Made by a program: the position numbers and the translations under genes
From: JBPOHE01 sp052035915
GTDB lineage: Bacteria > Pseudomonadota > Gammaproteobacteria > Chromatiales > Chromatiaceae
Assembly (NCBI GenBank): GCA_052035915.1
Contig: JBPOHE010000049.1
Span: forward strand, 1-9,134
Direction of reading: 5' to 3'
DNA: 9,134 nt
Part shown: positions 5,337 through 9,134 of the stretch, piece after piece
Layout of the letters: each line of letters starts with the position of its first letter
How positions within the stretch are numbered: position 1 is the stretch's first letter
The notes under the pieces: model-generated
What the model was told of the DNA's origin: nothing
The model's input: only the letters and a program-made list of their open reading frames with translations
Database searches by the model: none

Positions 5337-6347
5337 ATGGTCAGCCACGATCCCGCCTACAAGCAACTCTTCTCCCATCCCGAGATGGTGGCTGATCTGC
5401 TGCGCGGCTACGTCCGCGAGGAATGGGTACAACAAATCGACTTCTCCACCCTGGAGCGGCTGCCGGACAGCTTCATCACCGACGACCTGCGTGCCCGGGA
5501 GGATGACATCATCTGGCGGGTGCGCTGGGGCGAACGCTGGCTCTATCTCTATCTGCTGATCGAATTCCAATCCAGCGTGGACGCCTTCATGGCGGTGCGT
5601 CTGCTCGCCTACGTCGGGCTACTCTACCAGGACCTCAAGCGCACCGAACGGCTCGCCCCCAAAGCGCCCCTCCCGCCGGTGCTGCCCCTCGTCCTCTATA
5701 ACGGCGATGCCCCCTGGAACGCCGCCACCGAACTCGCCGAACTCATGGAACCCGATCTTCCCGCCACCTTGGCCGGGTTTCAGCCCCAACTGCGTTACCT
5801 GTTGCTGGACGAAGGGCGTATCGCCAACCACCCCGACCCCAGTCTGCGCAACCTCGCCGCGGCCCTCTTCCGGCTCGAATTCAGCCCCACGCCCGGGGAC
5901 TTCAAGGCGGTGTGGGACCGCCTCTTTGCCTGGATAGACCACCCCAACCAAGAATCGCTCAGACGCGCCTTCCTCATCTGGGCGACCCGCATCGGCCTGC
6001 GCCGACACCTGCCCAACCTGAACCCGGGCGAACTCCACGACGCACAGGAGATCAGCACCATGCTTGCCACCCGCACCACCGACTGGACCCTGGAGTGGAA
6101 ACAACAGGGCCTGCAAGAAGGCCTGCAAGAAGGCCTACAAAAAGGCTTACAACAAGGCCGACAACAAGGCCAACAACAAGGCGAAAGCCGGTTGCTGCGC
6201 CGCCAGCTTCAGCGCCGCTTCGGCCCCAACCTGCCCGACTGGGTGGACGAGCGGCTGCGGCAGGCCGATATCGACCAACTGGAGGCATGGGGTGAAGCCT
6301 TCGTGGAGGCACCGACCTTGGAGGCGGTGTTTGAGGCAGGGAAATAA
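5337..6347 (+). CDS. Rpn/YhgA-like PD-(D/E)XK putative nuclease/transposase with DUF4351 C-terminus
   Basis: A 336-residue protein. The N-terminus MVSHDPAYKQLFSHPEMV is the typical start of the Rpn/YhgA-like (Transposase_31) family. That is why I place the start at the ATG at 5337, although the frame is open further upstream and no Shine-Dalgarno is visible. The nuclease-like core shows D56/D57 (DDIIWRV) and the E76-F-Q78-S strand (LLIEFQSS), the usual ExQ form of the PD-(D/E)XK site, then the conserved VLYNG at 119-123. Residues 258-281 are a Gln/Gly tetrapeptide repeat. Residues about 285-333 (LLRRQLQRRFGPNLPDWV and following) match DUF4351. E. coli Rpn proteins promote RecA-independent recombination and cleave DNA, and the family is often multicopy. 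Activity here is inferred. No terminal repeats of a full IS element were found. Confidence 0.85.
   Translation: MVSHDPAYKQLFSHPEMVADLLRGYVREEWVQQIDFSTLERLPDSFITDDLRAREDDIIWRVRWGERWLYLYLLIEFQSSVDAFMAVRLLAYVGLLYQDLKRTERLAPKAPLPPVLPLVLYNGDAPWNAATELAELMEPDLPATLAGFQPQLRYLLLDEGRIANHPDPSLRNLAAALFRLEFSPTPGDFKAVWDRLFAWIDHPNQESLRRAFLIWATRIGLRRHLPNLNPGELHDAQEISTMLATRTTDWTLEWKQQGLQEGLQEGLQKGLQQGRQQGQQQGESRLLRRQLQRRFGPNLPDWVDERLRQADIDQLEAWGEAFVEAPTLEAVFEAGK
6108..6179 (+). repeat. 12-bp tandem repeat, six units, within the Rpn gene
   Basis: There are six in-frame 12-bp units. The first two are identical (GGCCTGCAAGAA) and the later ones drift towards GGCCAACAACAA. They encode GLQE, GLQE, GLQK, GLQQ, GRQQ, GQQQ (residues 258-281), between the nuclease core and the DUF4351 tail. 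As each unit is a whole number of codons, gain or loss changes linker length without breaking the frame. The segment probably forms a polar helical linker or coiled coil. Confidence 0.85.
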
Positions 6348-6428
6348 CCAGACCCTATACCCTTGATATCTAGGGTGCTGAACGCGCCGGGGTTTAGGCG
6401 ATTGCCGGATAAAGAAATCGTCTCACAC

Positions 6429-6457
6429 CCCATCGGGCCGTTCCCAGACCCGATGGG
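6429..6457. terminator. Bidirectional terminator-like hairpin between Rpn and protease genes
   Basis: A perfect 9-bp stem (CCCATCGGG at 6429-6437, CCCGATGGG at 6449-6457) with an 11-nt loop, followed by TTT on the plus strand. It lies 10 nt beyond the protease stop and about 80 nt beyond the Rpn stop, so it can serve both converging genes. The T-run is short on the plus side and absent next to the stem on the minus side. Confidence 0.6.
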
Positions 6458-6467
6458 TTTCCGACTC

Positions 6468-8687
6468 TCAAGGCTGGCTGGCCGCGGCAGGACAATTGGT
6501 CCGCATCAGCACCGTTCTGGATAGGCCGCTGTCGCTGGGGGTGAAGACATCCTTGTAGGGCAGGAAGCCCTCGGCCCAGCTATAGAGCGTCACCTTCCCA
6601 CTTTGGTCCACCGGAACCGCGGTGAGGTGGAAGTTCCCCGCCCCATCGCAACTGAACTGACTCTGGCCATTCGCCAGCACCATGGCGCAGACCGGAATCG
6701 TGGTGCCGTTGAGCAACACCTGTCCCGAAATATCGAGCTGGGTCACCGTCCCCGGCCCGCTGCCGCCGGGACCGTTCACCCCGCCGCAGGGGGAGACGGT
6801 CATGGCGACATTGCGCTGCTCGTTGGTGGCCAGGGGAGTGAAGACCAGCTTGTAGGGGTTGAAGCCTTCGGCCCAGGTATAGAGGGTGACCTGGTGGTTC
6901 TGATCCAGAGGGACGTTGGCGAGGTTGAAGTTGCCGGCCCCATCGCAACTGAACTGGCTCTGTCCATTCGCCAGCACCATGGCGCAGATGGGGATGGAGG
7001 TGTTGGCAAGCAGGACCTTTCCTGAGAGGTTGATCTGGGTCAGCGGAGGCAGCCCCAGGCTATCCAGCGCCGCCTTGCAATCGATGCGGGGAGTGATGAG
7101 GCCATTGCGCCAGTCGGTAACGGCTTTGCCGGTCGTCTTCAAAGCCGTCTCGATCCCGCTTACCGTGGCACTCGGTGCCGCCTGTTTCAATATCGCCCAA
7201 CAACCCGCCACGTGGGGCGCCGCCATGGAGGTACCACCGTCCTGTCCATATCCTCCGCCTGGAACCGAGGAATTGATGATGACGCCTGGGGCGAGGAGAT
7301 CGAGGAAACTGGCCGAGTTGGAGAAACAGGCCACCTTGTCGACCACCGAAAGATCGGTATCGCAGTCAAGTTTCCAACCCGAGACATCCCAGGTCGCTCC
7401 GACGCTGATGGCGGTGGAGACACAGGCCGGACCTGACAAAGCGTTGACGTACCCCTCGTTCCCTGAAGCCACCACCGTGGCTATACCCGCCGAACGTAAT
7501 AGATCGATCTGTGCCTTGGTGGAAGCTCTATCGGAATCGCACAGGGATTGGTCGCTATACAAGCCACTCCCCAGGCTCATATTGACCGAGGCGATGGCAT
7601 GGTTGCCGCGTAGACCATACACATGACTCAGTCCCTGGTTGTAATCGTCTCGAAAAGTGCGACCGCAAGGAACTGTCTCCCCGCACTCCTCGATCAGCGT
7701 AAATTCGGAAAACACCTGCACGGCAATCACACTGGCCTCTTTGGCCACCCCGGAAAAGGCATCGCCCTTGCCCGCGGCGATGCCGGCCACATGCGTACCA
7801 TGCTCGCAGCCGTCGATCGTCGCGCTACAGTTCACGCCGGCGCCGCTGCCGGTCTGCTGATCCTGGCCGTTGGGACAGAGAGAGAAAATCCCGTTACTGA
7901 AATCAGTCGTGGAAAAGCAGGCCTCGGCAACCACCTTGTCGTTCAGAAATGGATGCGTCTTGTCGACACCCGAATCGAGAACCGCCACCGTCTGACCAGA
8001 TCCAGTGTATCCCGCCGACCAAGCCTCGTTAGCTCGTATGATAGGCACACTCTCGGCCAAGGTCGGGCGGTCGGGCCGATTTTCCTCGATACCCGCCACC
8101 AACGGATGTCGTAGCAAGCGATCGAGGTCTGCCGCGTCGACGCGCATGGAGACAAAGGGGGTGTAGCTGTAGGGACGAACCCGCTCCTGTCGCCCAGACA
8201 AGGCCGCGACCACTTCCTGCTGGGCCGCCGCCAGGCGGGCCCGCTGGGCCGCGATGCGATCGGCACCATCCGGCAGCCTCCCCAGATTGGGCTCAAAGCT
8301 GTACGACTGGTTGAGCTGCACGATGATCGAGACCCGGCCTTTCTTCTCCGCCTCTGTACGCAGGGTCCGAGCCTCTTCAAGCCGCGCCGTCGACGCGGAA
8401 AGGGCACCCAGGGCCAGGCGATCCGGTTTGAAAGGAGCGGTTTCCATCGCCTCGATCAAGGGGTGTGTGGTTTCAATTGGCAGGAGTTGCCAAGGGATGA
8501 GCATGGCTTCAGAGCCAAAATCCCGCTGATCCGCACAGAGCGCCTGAGCAGGAATACTGGCTAGCGGGGCGTCACCCTCTATCCCGGCGGCCCCTTCTCC
8601 TTGAAGGCCCGCCGCAACGCTTCCCGCCAAACCGAGCGGCCCCAGCAATCCCAATCCACGCCACAGTTTCTTACTCATGTCGAGCAC
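6468..8687 (-). CDS. Secreted S8 (subtilisin-like) serine protease with two C-terminal repeat modules
   Basis: A 739-residue preproprotein. Residues 1-28 form a signal peptide (KK, then a Leu/Gly/Ala-rich core). About 115-205 resembles an I9-type propeptide that acts as chaperone and inhibitor. The catalytic domain (about 215-545) has the full triad: D238 (VAVLDSGVD), H296 (HGTHVAG) and S487 (GGTSMAAPHVAG), plus oxyanion N410 (ASGN). Two homologous modules follow, about 549-634 and 648-732. Each has the sequence CAMVLANGQSQFSCDGAGNF, a WAEGF..YK.VFTP motif and three cysteines (568/581/634 and 667/680/732); a Gly-rich linker joins them. The role of the modules is unknown; attachment or stability outside the cell is possible. 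Start: GTG at 8687 has AAGGG 7 nt upstream; an ATG at 8678 (MSKK) is the alternative. It degrades extracellular or periplasmic protein; the substrate is unknown. Confidence 0.92.
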   Translation of the reverse strand: MLDMSKKLWRGLGLLGPLGLAGSVAAGLQGEGAAGIEGDAPLASIPAQALCADQRDFGSEAMLIPWQLLPIETTHPLIEAMETAPFKPDRLALGALSASTARLEEARTLRTEAEKKGRVSIIVQLNQSYSFEPNLGRLPDGADRIAAQRARLAAAQQEVVAALSGRQERVRPYSYTPFVSMRVDAADLDRLLRHPLVAGIEENRPDRPTLAESVPIIRANEAWSAGYTGSGQTVAVLDSGVDKTHPFLNDKVVAEACFSTTDFSNGIFSLCPNGQDQQTGSGAGVNCSATIDGCEHGTHVAGIAAGKGDAFSGVAKEASVIAVQVFSEFTLIEECGETVPCGRTFRDDYNQGLSHVYGLRGNHAIASVNMSLGSGLYSDQSLCDSDRASTKAQIDLLRSAGIATVVASGNEGYVNALSGPACVSTAISVGATWDVSGWKLDCDTDLSVVDKVACFSNSASFLDLLAPGVIINSSVPGGGYGQDGGTSMAAPHVAGCWAILKQAAPSATVSGIETALKTTGKAVTDWRNGLITPRIDCKAALDSLGLPPLTQINLSGKVLLANTSIPICAMVLANGQSQFSCDGAGNFNLANVPLDQNHQVTLYTWAEGFNPYKLVFTPLATNEQRNVAMTVSPCGGVNGPGGSGPGTVTQLDISGQVLLNGTTIPVCAMVLANGQSQFSCDGAGNFHLTAVPVDQSGKVTLYSWAEGFLPYKDVFTPSDSGLSRTVLMRTNCPAAASQP

Positions 8688-8801
8688 CGCAAAACCCTTA
8701 ACCGATGTATGAACTCTCTTCCGACCATTGTTGTACTACGACTGACGGACGGGCACCACGGCCTCCTCCGCTACCAGGCATGCGGAGTCGGCCAGTGATA
8801 G

Positions 8802-8818
8802 CCGGGAGGGGTTCCCGG
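8802..8818. repeat. Small inverted repeat in the protease upstream region
   Basis: CCGGGA (8802-8807) and TCCCGG (8813-8818) form a 6-bp stem with a 5-nt loop, in the 168-bp gap between the upstream partial gene and the protease start. It could be a second part of the upstream gene's termination region. I found no convincing promoter for the protease in this gap. Confidence 0.3.
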
Positions 8819-8820
8819 AA

Positions 8821-8845
8821 GCTGGGTTCTGTTCCTCAACCCAGC
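8821..8845 (-). terminator. Stem-loop after the partial upstream gene
   Basis: An 8-bp perfect stem (GCTGGGTT at 8821-8828, AACCCAGC at 8838-8845) with a 9-nt loop begins 10 nt beyond the stop codon of the partial minus-strand gene. The position suits a terminator, but TTCC rather than a long T-run follows on the minus strand. Leaky termination into the protease gene is possible. Confidence 0.5.
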
Positions 8846-8855
8846 GTTCCGCTCT

Positions 8856-9134
8856 TTAGCGTCCGGTTTCCGCGGCGGCACAGTTGGTCCGCATCAGCAC
8901 CGTCCGCGATACACTGCTGCCGCTGGGGGTGAAGACATCCTTGTAGGGCAGGAAGCCCTCGGCCCAACTGTAGAGCGTCACCTGGCCGCTTTGGTCCACT
9001 GGAACCGCGGTGAGGTGGAAGTTCCCCGCCCCATCGCAACTGAACTGGCTCTGGCCATTCGCCAGCACCATGGCGCAGACCGGAATCGTGGTGCCGTTGA
9101 GCAACACCTGTCCCGAAATATCGAGCTGGGTCAC
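8856..9134 (-). CDS. C-terminal fragment of a secreted repeat-module protein, paralogous to the protease tail (cut by window end)
   Basis: The last 92 residues of a gene that continues beyond the window; there is no real start codon here (the edge GTG is an internal Val). The fragment is one complete repeat module: LDISGQVLLNGTTIPVCAMV, then CDGAGNF, WAEGFLPYKDVFTP and a final Cys, almost identical to residues 650-732 of the neighbouring protease. A hand alignment of 8884-9134 with 6496-6746 is ungapped over 251 bp with about 14 mismatches. The extreme C-terminus differs (AAAETGR here, PAAASQP there). The missing part could be a second S8 protease or a different exported protein with the same tail. 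It is transcribed in the same direction as the protease, 168 bp upstream. Confidence 0.85.
   Translation of the reverse strand: MTQLDISGQVLLNGTTIPVCAMVLANGQSQFSCDGAGNFHLTAVPVDQSGQVTLYSWAEGFLPYKDVFTPSGSSVSRTVLMRTNCAAAETGR

Noticed and set aside
6359..6376. ACCCT/AGGGT hairpin after the Rpn stop
   Set aside because: The 5-bp stem is too weak; the hairpin at 6429-6457 is a better terminator candidate.

Overview
The window is high-GC bacterial DNA. The gene families suggest a gammaproteobacterium, most likely a Chromatiales-type sulfur or purple bacterium. That placement rests on the phoB-phoR pair with a classical Pho box, an Rpn/YhgA-like PD-(D/E)XK protein with a DUF4351 tail, and secreted proteins with 'CAMVLANGQ' repeats; it is inference from family resemblance, not a database match. 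No rRNA, tRNA or CRISPR array was seen.

Layout. (1) 87-2556, plus strand: a probable three-gene redox operon of a rubredoxin-less rubrerythrin, a protein with two 4Fe-4S motifs and two CCG-type (HdrD/GlpC-like) domains, and a DUF3501 protein starting 3 bp after the Fe-S gene. A stem-loop starts 5 nt after the last stop. (2) 2557-2963: a gene-free stretch with that hairpin, one copy of a 119-bp palindromic repeat, and a perfect 20-bp inverted repeat next to the phoR stop. (3) 2964-4973, minus strand: phoB then phoR, 3 bp apart, preceded by a good Pho box with a correctly spaced -10. (4) 4974-5336: the divergent intergenic region with the Pho promoter and the second copy of the 119-bp repeat. 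(5) 5337-6347, plus strand: an Rpn-family putative nuclease/transposase with a 12-bp in-frame tandem repeat and a DUF4351 C-terminus. (6) 6468-9134, minus strand: a secreted subtilisin-like (S8) protease with two C-terminal Cys-containing repeat modules. Upstream of it is the 3' end of another gene whose last module is nearly identical to the protease's last module, so the two probably arose by duplication or share sequence by gene conversion.

How the parts relate. The redox operon probably handles peroxide or thiol/disulfide electron transfer; its exact substrate is unknown. PhoR senses phosphate limitation and PhoB probably activates its own promoter. The Rpn gene and the repeat family look like accessory, mobile-type DNA inserted around phoBR. 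The most unusual signal is the 119-bp repeat. Its two copies (2674-2792 and 5087-5205) have diverged but keep the same overall length and two GTTCTC-N5-GAGAAC dyads (one half-site has a single change), and the bases flanking the dyads have changed in a compensatory way.
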